Assembly: GCA_964476155.1 (NCBI GenBank) | Contig: CAYYYS010000012.1 | Location: 9,156-73,155 of the forward strand | Source of the DNA: JAHIYU01 sp964476155 | GTDB lineage: Bacteria > Krumholzibacteriota > Krumholzibacteriia > LZORAL124-64-63 | Reading direction: 5' to 3' | Length of the DNA: 64,000 nucleotides | Shown: piece after piece, positions 34,589-42,460 of the stretch | How positions within the stretch are numbered: the first letter of the stretch is position 1 | Layout of the letters: every line of letters starts with the position of its first letter | The notes under the pieces: model-generated | What the model saw: the letters and a program-made list of their open reading frames with translations, nothing else | What the model was told of the DNA's origin: nothing | The model's database searches: none | Program-made: the position numbers and the translations under genes

Positions 34589-35210
34589 CGCGTCTGACCG
34601 CCTTCACCCGCTGCCGCCACCACCCGTTGTCGATGCTGTCGATGCGAATGTGCTTGCCCGTACCCGGCGCGTGGACGAACTGGCCCTTGCCCACATAGAT
34701 GCCCACGTGGGAAATAACATCCCGATCGATACGGAAGAAGATCAGGTCGCCCCGCAGCATGGTGCGCAGGGTCGTGGTGCGGCCGGAGCGCGACTGGTTG
34801 CGCGCGGTGCGCGGCAGATTCACGCCCACTTCGCGATAGACGTACTGGACGAGGCCGCTGCAGTCGAAGCCCTGGGGCGTGGTGCCGCCGTAGACGTACG
34901 GGACGCCCAGGAACGACAGGGCCATGTCGCAAACCAGGTCGGACGGGGGCTGGGTGCGGTCGATGTCCTGCCACTGGATCCGTGAAGTGGGACGATCCTG
35001 AGCGGGGGGGGGGATAATGCGATCGCGGGCCGGGGGGGCCGGATCCGTCCGGGAGACGGGGGTGGACGCGGGCAGCTTGCCACGCCAATGCGGGGCGCAT
35101 CCGGACAGCAAAAGCAGTGCGGACAACAGGATAACCGTTGCCGCCGCCAGGGACGTCCGTGTCCGCTTGCCAGCATCCATACTGGAGAGTGTAGATAAAG
35201 TCCGGTTCAT
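34575..35210 (-). CDS. NlpC/P60-family peptidase lipoprotein
   Basis: A protein of 211 residues if started at 35210. TSLAAATVILLSALLLLSGC gives a lipobox near residue 38 (27 if the ATG at 35180 is used). A Pro-rich linker with a C10 run follows. The catalytic domain spans about 95-211: GVPYVYGGTTPQGFDCSGLV with the catalytic Cys, RGDLIFFRIDRDVISHVGIY with the catalytic His, and GKGQFVHAPGTGKHIRI. Such enzymes cleave gamma-D-glutamyl-diaminopimelate or related bonds in peptidoglycan. It is probably anchored to a membrane facing the periplasm. The 3' end overlaps thiI by 14 bp. Confidence 0.9.
   Translation of the reverse strand: MNRTLSTLSSMDAGKRTRTSLAAATVILLSALLLLSGCAPHWRGKLPASTPVSRTDPAPPARDRIIPPPAQDRPTSRIQWQDIDRTQPPSDLVCDMALSFLGVPYVYGGTTPQGFDCSGLVQYVYREVGVNLPRTARNQSRSGRTTTLRTMLRGDLIFFRIDRDVISHVGIYVGKGQFVHAPGTGKHIRIDSIDNGWWRQRVKAVRRVIAS
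35004..35013 (-). repeat. C10 homopolymer in the NlpC/P60 lipoprotein gene
   Basis: Ten consecutive G on the plus strand (C on the coding strand) encode Ile-Pro-Pro-Pro in the linker between the lipobox and the peptidase domain. As written the frame is open. A one-base change would remove the catalytic domain, so the site is suited to phase switching. Confidence 0.85.
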
Positions 35211-35300
35211 TGTCACGGCCTGGACTTGCAAGAATCGTGCACGGGGTAAATACGGTCGACCCGCCTTGGCAGCAAGGGCGGGGGCTGTTAGATTCAAACT

Positions 35301-35471
35301 CGGATTATTCATGAATGAGCGTGGCGAGGGTGTGTATGCTCAAGTCTGACAGGGCGCCCGCAAGGTTTTGGGACCGAGGCGTGCCTGTAGGCACGTTGAG
35401 GGAGCAAAACCGAGGACGTGCTGTCAGACTTGAGCATACGCGACCGCAGTAGCTCATTTATGAATAGTCCG
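35301..35471. repeat. 171-bp nested palindromic element
   Basis: The whole stretch folds back on itself. The outermost 20 nt match with 18 of 20 pairs (35301-35320 with 35452-35471). GTATGCTCAAGTCTGACAG (35334-35352) and its exact complement (35420-35438) give a perfect 19-bp stem. Further in, GGTTTTG pairs with CAAAACC. The apex is CGTGCC-TGTA-GGCACG. It lies between the divergent NlpC/P60 and RlmD-like genes and encodes nothing. It may be a MITE-like or REP-like mobile repeat. The apex motif CCGAGGCGT is shared with the element at 4924-4989. Confidence 0.75.
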
Positions 35472-35502
35472 GGTTAGCCACCTTTCAACTCGAGGAGTCA
35501 GG

Positions 35503-36867
35503 ATGAACGAGACCACCGGCCCGACCGGCACCGACACCGGCCCGCAGCCCGGCGACATCGTCGAGATCACCATCGACAAGCTGGTGACCGGCGGCAACGG
35601 CCTCGGCCGTACCTCCGAAGGCCTGGCCGCTTTCGTACCGGGCACCATCCCCGGTGAACGGGCGAGCGCGCGTGTGATCCGTTGCAAGAAGGGATTCGTG
35701 CAGACGGACCTGATCGAAATCCTCGAGGCCTCCCCCGATCGCATCGAGCCGCCCCTGGGCGAGATCGGCGCCCTGTCCGGCTGCGACCTGCAGCACATGA
35801 GCGACGAAGCCCAACGTCGTGCCAAGACGGACATCGTCCGCGACTGTTTCGAACGACTGGGCAAGCTGGAAATGGGCGACAAGCTGACCGGCCCCGAACC
35901 CGCCGGCCCTCCGCTCGGCTACCGCAACAAACTGCGCCTGTGGCGGTCGCCCACCGGCCAGTACGGCGTGCGACGCAAAGGCAGCCACGACATCCTGGAA
36001 GTCACAACCCACGGACTGATGCCCGATCTGTTCAACGAGCAGGTCATGCCCTTCCTGCGGACCATGCCGCCGGTGGACGAAGCCGTCGCGCGGTTGGACG
36101 GACAAGGCGGCTTCCTGTTGGCGCTCTTCGGACCGCCGGAACGCCTGCGTACCTTGAAGGCCATACTCAAGGCCTTGCCCGACGGCGAACCGCCCCACCC
36201 GGCCTGCGTCGGCATCCTCTACAACAATCGGCCCGCCTGGGGACGCGATCATCTGCTGGCCAAGACGGCCGGCCACACCTACCGCGTGCAGGCCGGCAGT
36301 TTTTTCCAGGTGAATTACGCCGAGGCTACGGCGGCCGTGGCCCTGGCGAGCACCTGGCTCGACGAAGCCGGCGTCACACGGGACGCGCGTGGCGGCGCCC
36401 TGGCCGACCTCTATTGCGGTGTGGGTTTGTTCGCCCTGGCCCTGGGCGACCGGTTCGAGCGGGTAATCGGCATTGAAAACGACGAGCGTGCCGTGCGCGA
36501 CGCCCTGAACAACCTGAAACGCGCCGACCGCGAAGCCGAGATCGTCAAGGCCGACACGACGAAGGTGTTGTCCCGTTGGCGAGAGGGTCCATGGCGTGAC
36601 GGCGACCGTCGTTTTGAGGCCCCGGACTGGCCGAACACCACGATCATGCTGGACCCCCCGCGCACCGGACTCGGCGACGCGGCGACCGGCCACCTGGCGG
36701 ACATGTCCCCCGCCCGCATCATCTATATGAGCTGCGATCCCGCCACCCTGGCGCGCGACTGCGGTAAGCTGTGCGGCAGCGGTTACGATTTGAAGCGGGT
36801 CCGGGTCATCGACATGTTCCCTCAGACGGGGCACATAGAATGCCTGGCCGAACTGGTGCGCACATAA
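35503..36867 (+). CDS. RlmD/TrmA-family (uracil-C5-) RNA methyltransferase
   Basis: A protein of 454 residues. An N-terminal TRAM domain (GDIVEITIDKLVTGGNGLGR) is followed by a linker. Motifs of the RNA m5U methyltransferase fold are AGSFFQVNYAEATAAVALAS, ADLYCGVGLFALALGDRFER (motif I), TTIMLDPPRTGLG (motif IV), and IIYMSCDPATLARDCGKLCG with the catalytic Cys. It would methylate a uracil in 23S rRNA or tRNA. The 4Fe-4S cluster cysteines present in RlmD are not there: only one Cys remains in GALSGCDLQHM, so a cluster is unlikely. The target cannot be fixed from sequence. The next gene begins 22 bp later. Confidence 0.85.
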   Translation: MNETTGPTGTDTGPQPGDIVEITIDKLVTGGNGLGRTSEGLAAFVPGTIPGERASARVIRCKKGFVQTDLIEILEASPDRIEPPLGEIGALSGCDLQHMSDEAQRRAKTDIVRDCFERLGKLEMGDKLTGPEPAGPPLGYRNKLRLWRSPTGQYGVRRKGSHDILEVTTHGLMPDLFNEQVMPFLRTMPPVDEAVARLDGQGGFLLALFGPPERLRTLKAILKALPDGEPPHPACVGILYNNRPAWGRDHLLAKTAGHTYRVQAGSFFQVNYAEATAAVALASTWLDEAGVTRDARGGALADLYCGVGLFALALGDRFERVIGIENDERAVRDALNNLKRADREAEIVKADTTKVLSRWREGPWRDGDRRFEAPDWPNTTIMLDPPRTGLGDAATGHLADMSPARIIYMSCDPATLARDCGKLCGSGYDLKRVRVIDMFPQTGHIECLAELVRT

Positions 36868-36889
36868 GCATGACGGGGGTCGAGCGGCC

Positions 36890-38476
36890 TTGCCTGCAAG
36901 CCGACTTCGCGAATACAAACCGGCCCTCCTGTTGGCGGCAGCCGCCCTGCTCCTGCGCATCGCGGTCCTGCTCTGGCGGAGCCAGAACGACCCCCTCTGG
37001 CACGAACCGCTGAACGACGCCGCCCACTACGACGCCTGGGCGAAAGCCCTTGCGTCCGGCCTCGGCCACGGCCCCGCCCACGCTCCCTATTACATGCCGC
37101 CCCTGTATCCGCACCTGCTCGTCCTGCTCCAGCGGATCGGCGGCGCGTGGGGACCGACGATCTTCCAGATGCTCTGCGGCGTGGCGACCGTCGTCGGGAT
37201 CCAGGATCTGGGCCGACGCCTCTACGGAGCCCGCGCAGGACTGTGGGCCGGACTCCTGGCCCTGTACTTCGCGCCGTCCATCTGGTTCGAGGGCTGGCTC
37301 CTGCCGACCACGCTCAACCTGTTCCTGCTCGTGGTGATCCTGGACCTGGCTGTCGCGTGTCGGCAACGCGGCGATGATCGGCGACTGCTGCCCTGGCTGG
37401 GCCTGCTGCTCGGGTTGGCGATCATCAACCGTCCCCAGCATCTGCTGTTGCTGGCCGGCGTGCTCGTCTGGCGTGGCTGGTCGGCGCGACGGCGACCGGT
37501 CGAAGCGTTCGTGCCGCTCCTGTTGATCGTGCTGGGCGCGGTCATCGTCATCGCGCCCGTGACTCTCCGCAACATCCGGGTAAGCGGCGAACCGGTGCCG
37601 GTGTCGGTCAACGGCGGGATCAACTTCTACCTGGGCAATTTTCAGGGGGCGACGGGCCGCTTCGATCTCCCCCCCGATTTACCGACGGACATCGCCGGCC
37701 AACAGGAGGCATCCCTGCGTCTGGCCCGGGCCGGCGCGGGTCGCTCTCTCGACTGGCGCGGCGCGTCGACCTACTGGTTCGAGCGGGGAATCCGCGAGCT
37801 GACCGCCGACCCCACGGGCACACTGCGCCTATACGCGCGCAAGCTGCGCCTGATCTTCGCCTGGCGCGAGATGGAGCACAATTTCCTGGCGAGCTGGGTG
37901 CATCGACACACCGGCCCGGGACGCTGGTTGATTCCCTCGTTGGGCCTGTTGTGGCTGCTGGCGATTCCGGGATTGGCGGCGGCCCTGCGCGAACGACGCG
38001 GCGAGATCGTCCCCCTGCTGCTGCTGACCGGCACCACCGTGCTGACGTGTCTGCTTTTCTGGGTCAACACACGCCACCGCCTGCCGCTGATAATCCCGTT
38101 GAGCGTGTTCGCGGGTGCGGCGCTGGCGACGCCGAGGACGTGGCTCTCGAAGATCGCGGTGGTGACCGTGCTGGTCGTCGCGGTGACGGTGTTCTGGCCG
38201 ACCGGCGACCACGAGGGGGCGTCCTTCCACGCGAGCCTCGGCCGGGTGTACGCCCAGCGCGGAGCGTTCACCGAGGCGCGTGGAGCCTACGAAGACGCCC
38301 TGGCCCTGCAGCCCGGCCACCCCCAGGCCCGCAACGGTATCGCACTGACCTATATGGAGCAGGGGGACGCCGCAACAGCCGAGCGGCTGTTGCGAGAACT
38401 GCTGGACGATCATCCGGGCTATGGGATCGCGCGCCGCAACCTCGAACTCATCCTCCAGGGTCGCAACCGTCCCTGA
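36890..38476 (+). CDS. GT-C type membrane glycosyltransferase with C-terminal TPR repeats
   Basis: A protein of 528 residues, probably from a TTG at 36890 (no better start seen). Residues 1-430 contain about ten transmembrane helices. The first large loop has DAAHYDAWAKAL, resembling the D-x-x-Y segment that follows the conserved acidic residues of PMT-type (GT39/ArnT-like) enzymes, and YYMPPLYPHLLVLLQRIGG. Then come further hydrophobic helices. The last 80 residues are TPR-like: SFHASLGRVYAQRGAFTEAR, YEDALALQPGHPQARNGIAL and so on. Such proteins use lipid-linked sugars. Substrate and target are unknown. Confidence 0.75.
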   Translation: MPASRLREYKPALLLAAAALLLRIAVLLWRSQNDPLWHEPLNDAAHYDAWAKALASGLGHGPAHAPYYMPPLYPHLLVLLQRIGGAWGPTIFQMLCGVATVVGIQDLGRRLYGARAGLWAGLLALYFAPSIWFEGWLLPTTLNLFLLVVILDLAVACRQRGDDRRLLPWLGLLLGLAIINRPQHLLLLAGVLVWRGWSARRRPVEAFVPLLLIVLGAVIVIAPVTLRNIRVSGEPVPVSVNGGINFYLGNFQGATGRFDLPPDLPTDIAGQQEASLRLARAGAGRSLDWRGASTYWFERGIRELTADPTGTLRLYARKLRLIFAWREMEHNFLASWVHRHTGPGRWLIPSLGLLWLLAIPGLAAALRERRGEIVPLLLLTGTTVLTCLLFWVNTRHRLPLIIPLSVFAGAALATPRTWLSKIAVVTVLVVAVTVFWPTGDHEGASFHASLGRVYAQRGAFTEARGAYEDALALQPGHPQARNGIALTYMEQGDAATAERLLRELLDDHPGYGIARRNLELILQGRNRP

Positions 38477-38559
38477 TATCAGCATTTCATGGATATAAAA
38501 ATGGCGGCGGCCCCTTCAGCCCAAAGTAAACCCCCCAATCAACAAGGGATGTACAGATT

Positions 38560-38588
38560 TTGCAGATAGGTGCTGGCTGTGGTATAAT
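38560..38588 (+). promoter_or_regulatory. Candidate sigma-70-type promoter
   Basis: TTGCAG at 38560-38565 and TATAAT at 38583-38588 with exactly 17 bp between, in an otherwise empty AT-richer gap. It would start transcription near 38595, just at the 5' edge of the hairpin at 38594-38622. Confidence 0.55.
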
Positions 38589-38593
38589 TAAGC

Positions 38594-38622
38594 AAGCGGA
38601 CCGGAGTTTTCCGGCCGCTTTT
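38594..38622 (+). promoter_or_regulatory. 5'-UTR hairpin with T run (attenuator- or stabiliser-like)
   Basis: AAGCGG-a-CCGG pairs with CCGG-CCGCTT around AGTTTT (10-bp stem, one bulge) and is followed by TTTTG. It starts within about 10 bp of the -10 box, so it would sit at the very 5' end of the mRNA of the exported protein at 38688. Termination of an RNA this short is unlikely; protection of the 5' end is an alternative. Confidence 0.5.
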
Positions 38623-38687
38623 GTATCCCGTACCTTGATTCAGGGGCCTCCCGCTATCCCCGACCCCAAGCCCGAGGAAGTGTCCGC

Positions 38688-40715
38688 ATGATCGATCGCA
38701 CTCGTCGTGTCTTCACAGCCACGCCGCTCTTTGCCCTGACGCTGCTGGTCGCATCCGCGTCCGCCCAGACCCCGCTGGACATCGGCAACTGGACGCTCGA
38801 TCAGGAAAATTCGACACAAAGCTACACGATCCCCGGCGGCACCATCGTGCAACCCGGCGGCTACGTGATCATCTGCCGCGACCAGGACCAGGCGGCCTTC
38901 GAGAGCTACTACGGCGTGTCGTTGGGTTCGAACGTGACCTACCTGCGCTCGAACAACTCGGCGCCCATGATCAATGGCGACGAGACCTACGAACTGCGCA
39001 ACGCGTCCAGCGGTCTGGTGGACGGGCCCACCGACGCGATCACGACCACGCGACGCTCGTACCATCGCGCCAATCCCGAGAGCCAGGCCTGGACGGCCAC
39101 CAACGAGGTCCCGTCCCCCGGCTCGGGAGTCGAGGCGCCGGACGGCGTGATGTCGGGCCTGGTCATCAGCGAAGTGACCGACCCCGACTCGTATACGTAC
39201 GAGTTCGTGGAGCTGTACTACGACGCGTCCACCGGCAGCGGCAACCAGGTGCCGGTGATCAGCGGCGCCGGCGTCGTGCCGACCGATCCCGTGCAGTACG
39301 ACGACCTGACCGTCTCGGCGACGGTGACCGACAGCGACGGCACGGTGACGGCGGTCACCTGCTACTACCGCACCGACGGCGGCACTTTCCTGACCCAGAC
39401 GATGACCAACACCGGCGGCGACACCTACGCGACCACGTTCTACAGCCAGCCCGGCAACGTGGACTTCGACTACTACCTGCGCGCCCAGGACGACGAGAGC
39501 GGCGTGTCCTACGCCCCGGCCGGCGCCCCCGCGAGCTACTACACGGTGTGGATCGAGGGCCCGCCCACGGCCGATCGCGTGGTGCTGTTCGACCATTCAC
39601 ACGACCAGGACGCCGGCAGCAACGGCAACTGGCGCGTCGACAACAACTATCCCGATCCCTACCCCACCGATCCCACGAGCGAGACCGCGTGGAGCGGCCA
39701 GCTTTCCGAGTGGGGCTATGAGCTCTATCTCGCGGGACATACGGTGCAGAGCAACACGGCGGCCCTGAGCACGTCGGTTCTGTCGGGCGTCGACCTGCTG
39801 ATCATCCCCGAGCCCCAGAACCCGTTCACCGCCGCCGAGAAGGAAGCGGTGCGGCAGTTCGTCTACGACGGCGGCTCGCTGTTCATGGTCGCGGACCACA
39901 ATTCGAGCGACCGCAACAACAATGGCTGGGACAGCCCGAGCATCTTCGGCGGCTACTCCGTACCGCACATCACCGTGCCGGTAGGCGGCGACACCGAGAC
40001 CTTCGCCGGCGCCCTTTTCGGCCTGCACTTCCACGTGAAGGACGAGGGCAACAACTCGATTACCGGCACCTTCACCAACATCACCGCCGCCACGGGCAAC
40101 CCGGTCATCGAGGGCGACTACGGCGACGTGAACGCGGTCATCTACCACGTGGGCAACGTCATGACCCTGTGGCCGACCGCCAACCCGTACCTGACCGATG
40201 TGGGCTCGTTGATCAGCAAGGCCGAAGGCTCACCCCACGTGGCGGCCTGGTCACGCTACGGCAGCGGCAAGATCGTGGGTTACGGCGACTCGTCGAGCAT
40301 GGCCGACGGGACCGGCACCGAATCCCACGAGGACAACTGGACCGAAGCCGGCAGCAACAACCGGGAATTTTTCCTGAACGCTTGCGTGTGGTTGTTGGAT
40401 GATCCGGGGACCGGGGTTGAGGACGAGGTGCCGTATAACCTCGGATTGGGTCTGCGGGTTTATCCGAATCCGTTCAATCCGCGGACGACGGTTTCGTTTG
40501 TGATGCCTCGGGATGGGGTTGTCGAGGTTACGGTGCATGATTTGCAGGGACGGAATTTGCGGACTTTGCATAGCGGATACTTGACGGCCGGGGCGCAAGG
40601 GATGACCTGGAGCGGGATGGACAACGCGGGGCTACCGATGGCCAGCGGCGTCTACCTGGTGCGAGCGACAGGAGTGGGGCTGGTCAATTATACAAAGGTC
40701 GTGCTAGCCCGATAG
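38688..40715 (+). CDS. Exported lamin-tail / GATase-like protein with FlgD-like tail
   Basis: A protein of 675 residues. FTATPLFALTLLVASASAQT is the signal peptide end. Residues of about 26-115 look like a lamin-tail domain (LDIGNWTLDQENSTQSYTIP, IVQPGGYVIICRDQDQAAFE). A beta-sandwich domain is at about 185-295. From about 300 to 560 there is a DUF4350/ThuA-like Rossmann domain: RVVLFDHSHDQDAG, VLSGVDLLIIPEPQNPFTAA, VYDGGSLFMVADH and SGKIVGYGDSSSM. The last 90 residues are the FlgD-like tail (VYPNPFNPRTTVSFVMPRDG). The set of domains suggests a surface-bound protein. An enzymatic role is not clear, since no catalytic triad is visible. Confidence 0.8.
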   Translation: MIDRTRRVFTATPLFALTLLVASASAQTPLDIGNWTLDQENSTQSYTIPGGTIVQPGGYVIICRDQDQAAFESYYGVSLGSNVTYLRSNNSAPMINGDETYELRNASSGLVDGPTDAITTTRRSYHRANPESQAWTATNEVPSPGSGVEAPDGVMSGLVISEVTDPDSYTYEFVELYYDASTGSGNQVPVISGAGVVPTDPVQYDDLTVSATVTDSDGTVTAVTCYYRTDGGTFLTQTMTNTGGDTYATTFYSQPGNVDFDYYLRAQDDESGVSYAPAGAPASYYTVWIEGPPTADRVVLFDHSHDQDAGSNGNWRVDNNYPDPYPTDPTSETAWSGQLSEWGYELYLAGHTVQSNTAALSTSVLSGVDLLIIPEPQNPFTAAEKEAVRQFVYDGGSLFMVADHNSSDRNNNGWDSPSIFGGYSVPHITVPVGGDTETFAGALFGLHFHVKDEGNNSITGTFTNITAATGNPVIEGDYGDVNAVIYHVGNVMTLWPTANPYLTDVGSLISKAEGSPHVAAWSRYGSGKIVGYGDSSSMADGTGTESHEDNWTEAGSNNREFFLNACVWLLDDPGTGVEDEVPYNLGLGLRVYPNPFNPRTTVSFVMPRDGVVEVTVHDLQGRNLRTLHSGYLTAGAQGMTWSGMDNAGLPMASGVYLVRATGVGLVNYTKVVLAR

Positions 40716-41034
40716 GGCCCGGTTCTGGAGAAGGCCCAGAACCCGCCGGAGAGTACGCCTTCAACTGGTTATCCACACCCACGGCCCCACGTGGGACCCC
40801 GTTTTTGATGTGGGGGGCTGCCCACGGCCCACCGGGTGACCCTATTTTTGATGCGGAATAAGCTTCTTGCTATGCCATCCCTTCACAACCCCATTCAAGT
40901 GCGGATAAGACACGCCCAAACGAATTTCTAATTCGCTTTGGGTCCGCCCATGCGCCCGAATTAATAATGAAGAAATACCACCCCCCCCGCGTCTATATGG
41001 GTGACGATGGTAATCGAGGTGATACTCTGGAGGC
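40716..41034. other. Intergenic region with a possible remnant gene
   Basis: About 320 bp following the exported protein. The first 130 bp contain two imperfect copies of a segment (CCCACGGCCC...ACCCCGTTTTTGATGTGG and CCCACGGCCC...CCCTATTTTTGATGCGG), a local duplication. The rest is AT-richer with a weak minus-strand frame and a C8 run at 40981-40988. Confidence 0.4.
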
Positions 41035-41036
41035 AT
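40842..41036 (-). pseudogene. Possible DUF2089-like helix-turn-helix remnant
   Basis: A 64-codon minus-strand frame. Its middle reads LLIRAHGRTQSELEIRLGVS then YPHLN, which resembles the helix-turn-helix of DUF2089-type proteins (FLRARGxxKEVERELGVSYPT). The zinc-ribbon part expected before it is absent and the tail (KGWHSKKLIPHQK) is unfamiliar. A C8/G8 run lies inside. Its start overlaps the start of the broken sigma gene on the other strand. It may be chance. Confidence 0.25.
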
Positions 41037-41221
41037 GATGCTCACGCAACCGCAACAAGCCCCGACCCGGATCCCGACCGAAGACGCCTTCGCGGCTCTT
41101 GTCGACCGCGATCTGGATCGCCGAGGTCCTGGATATTCCGCCCGGTACCGTCGCCTCACGCAAACACACGGCGACGCAACGTCTGCGTCGCGAGCTGGAG
41201 AGGACCGGCCATGCGTTGTGA
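41035..41221 (+). pseudogene. ECF sigma factor gene with its central part deleted
   Basis: A good CTGGAGGC site precedes two ATG codons. The first frame reads MLTQPQQAPTRIPTEDAFAA then LVDRDLDR, the start of an ECF sigma factor just before region 2. At about 41108-41122 the sequence moves, in another frame, straight into IAEVLDIPPGTVASRKHTAT and QRLRRELERTGHAL, which is the region 4 helix-turn-helix with its usual IPxGTVxSR motif. Region 2 and the linker (around 110 residues) are gone. The stop overlaps the anti-sigma start in the usual sigma/anti-sigma fashion. The loss leaves the anti-sigma factor without its partner. Confidence 0.6.
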
Positions 41222-41687
41222 AGACCTGCGTTGTGAAGACCTGCGCGACAAGCTGATCGCCTATGTGGACGGGGAGCTGCCCGAATCCGAGACCGAGGCC
41301 TGTGACGGACACATCGCCGAGTGCGACCCCTGCGCCGACCTCGTCGCCAAGCGGCAAAACGAACGGGATCGATGGCGTACGGCGCTGCGTGACGACGCAC
41401 CCGCCGACCTGCGCCAAGAGATCCTCGCCGGGCGCGCCCCCCGCAAGACGCTCCGCTTCGATCGCAAACACACCGGGCGCAAGTCCATGTGGCCCGTTTG
41501 GGCGGCGGCCGCGGTGCTCGCGGTCATCGTGATCGGGCAGGTCGTCACGCGGCTCGACGTTCAGCGCGAGGGCGACGACGTATTCAACAGCCCGGGCGCC
41601 GTGGCGTACATCGTGGACGGCGAGATCATCGGCGCGTTCACCGAGCTGGAAGAAGATTGTCTGGTTCTCGACGGCGGCTTCCTGTAG
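41211..41687 (+). CDS. Anti-sigma factor with zinc-finger (ZAS) domain
   Basis: A protein of 158 residues from the ATG at 41211, overlapping the broken sigma gene by 11 bp. IAYVDGELPESETEACDGHI and then AECDPCADLV carry the HxxxCxxC motif of ZAS-type anti-sigma factors. A single transmembrane helix is at about 90-109 (MWPVWAAAAVLAVIVIGQVV). The rest is a short extracytoplasmic part. It would hold an ECF sigma factor at the membrane until a signal arrives. The N-terminus begins with a 15-bp tandem duplication giving RCEDL twice. Confidence 0.8.
   Translation: MRCEDLRCEDLRDKLIAYVDGELPESETEACDGHIAECDPCADLVAKRQNERDRWRTALRDDAPADLRQEILAGRAPRKTLRFDRKHTGRKSMWPVWAAAAVLAVIVIGQVVTRLDVQREGDDVFNSPGAVAYIVDGEIIGAFTELEEDCLVLDGGFL
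41212..41241 (+). repeat. 15-bp tandem duplication at the anti-sigma start
   Basis: TGCGTTGTGAAGACC occurs twice in succession (41212-41226, 41227-41241). It adds RCEDL to the protein in frame and also covers the stop codon of the upstream gene, so it arose at the sigma/anti-sigma overlap. Confidence 0.9.
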
Positions 41688-41698
41688 GAGGAGACGAC

Positions 41699-42460
41699 AT
41701 GTTCATCCGTAATACATTGATCATCCTGGCCACGACCCTTCTCGCGACCGCCTGCCTGGCGGCGGACACCAGCGAGGTGGAGCTGACCGGCGGCAAGACC
41801 CTGACCGGCGTCCTGCGTCCGGTGCTCGAAGGACTCTACCTGTTGCAGACCGACGAGACCCTCTATGAGTTGAGCGGCGGCGAGATCAAATCGGTCGATG
41901 GCCGTGCGGGCGCGCCACGGATCGATAACAGCAAGAAGTTCGCTCATTCCAACTCGTACCGCCGACTGCTGCCGAACGGAAACATGGAGATCAGTCAATC
42001 CATGACCATCCGCAACCGGGGCAAGAAGATCCAGACCACCGTCCGGTGGGGCGCGGCGCCCCACGAGCTGTACATGTACGAAGCCATGACGACGCTGGAC
42101 ACCTACGGCAACACCCTGGACTACCGGCTCGAGCCCCGGCCCGGTACCGTCAACCACAACATCATCGTCATGCTCGCCGTGCCGGTGATGCCCGGCGAAG
42201 ACACGGAGCTGATGGTCAAGACGACACATCGCGACGCCGCCTCCGTCGAGGACGGCGTCTGGAGCTATACCCATTGGGGAGACTACTCAGAAGATCGGCT
42301 GCAAAACCTCAAGGTTGAGCTGCCTGCCGGAGCCGAAGTTCTGTCGGTCAATCCGCCGGTGCGGGTGGTGGAGTACGACGGCAAATCGCTGGTCTTCTGG
42401 CGCCGCTACTATCCCAAGCACACGCGCTTCCCGTTGACGGTGACCTACAAGTTCGACTGA
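41699..42460 (+). CDS. Hypothetical exported protein downstream of anti-sigma factor
   Basis: A protein of 253 residues from the ATG at 41699 (GGAGGAG site). FIRNTLIILATTLLATACLA is the signal peptide. The N-terminal 60 residues (VELTGGKTLTGVLRPVLEGL, YLLQTDETLYELSGGEI) resemble an SH3-like/bacterial small beta domain. The rest is beta-rich with SYRRLLPNGNMEISQSMTIR and ends with VVEYDGKSLVFWRRYYPKHT. I recognise no named family. It lies 11 bp after the anti-sigma gene, so it may be a target or an accessory of that stress-sensing unit. A strong terminator follows. Confidence 0.6.
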   Translation: MFIRNTLIILATTLLATACLAADTSEVELTGGKTLTGVLRPVLEGLYLLQTDETLYELSGGEIKSVDGRAGAPRIDNSKKFAHSNSYRRLLPNGNMEISQSMTIRNRGKKIQTTVRWGAAPHELYMYEAMTTLDTYGNTLDYRLEPRPGTVNHNIIVMLAVPVMPGEDTELMVKTTHRDAASVEDGVWSYTHWGDYSEDRLQNLKVELPAGAEVLSVNPPVRVVEYDGKSLVFWRRYYPKHTRFPLTVTYKFD

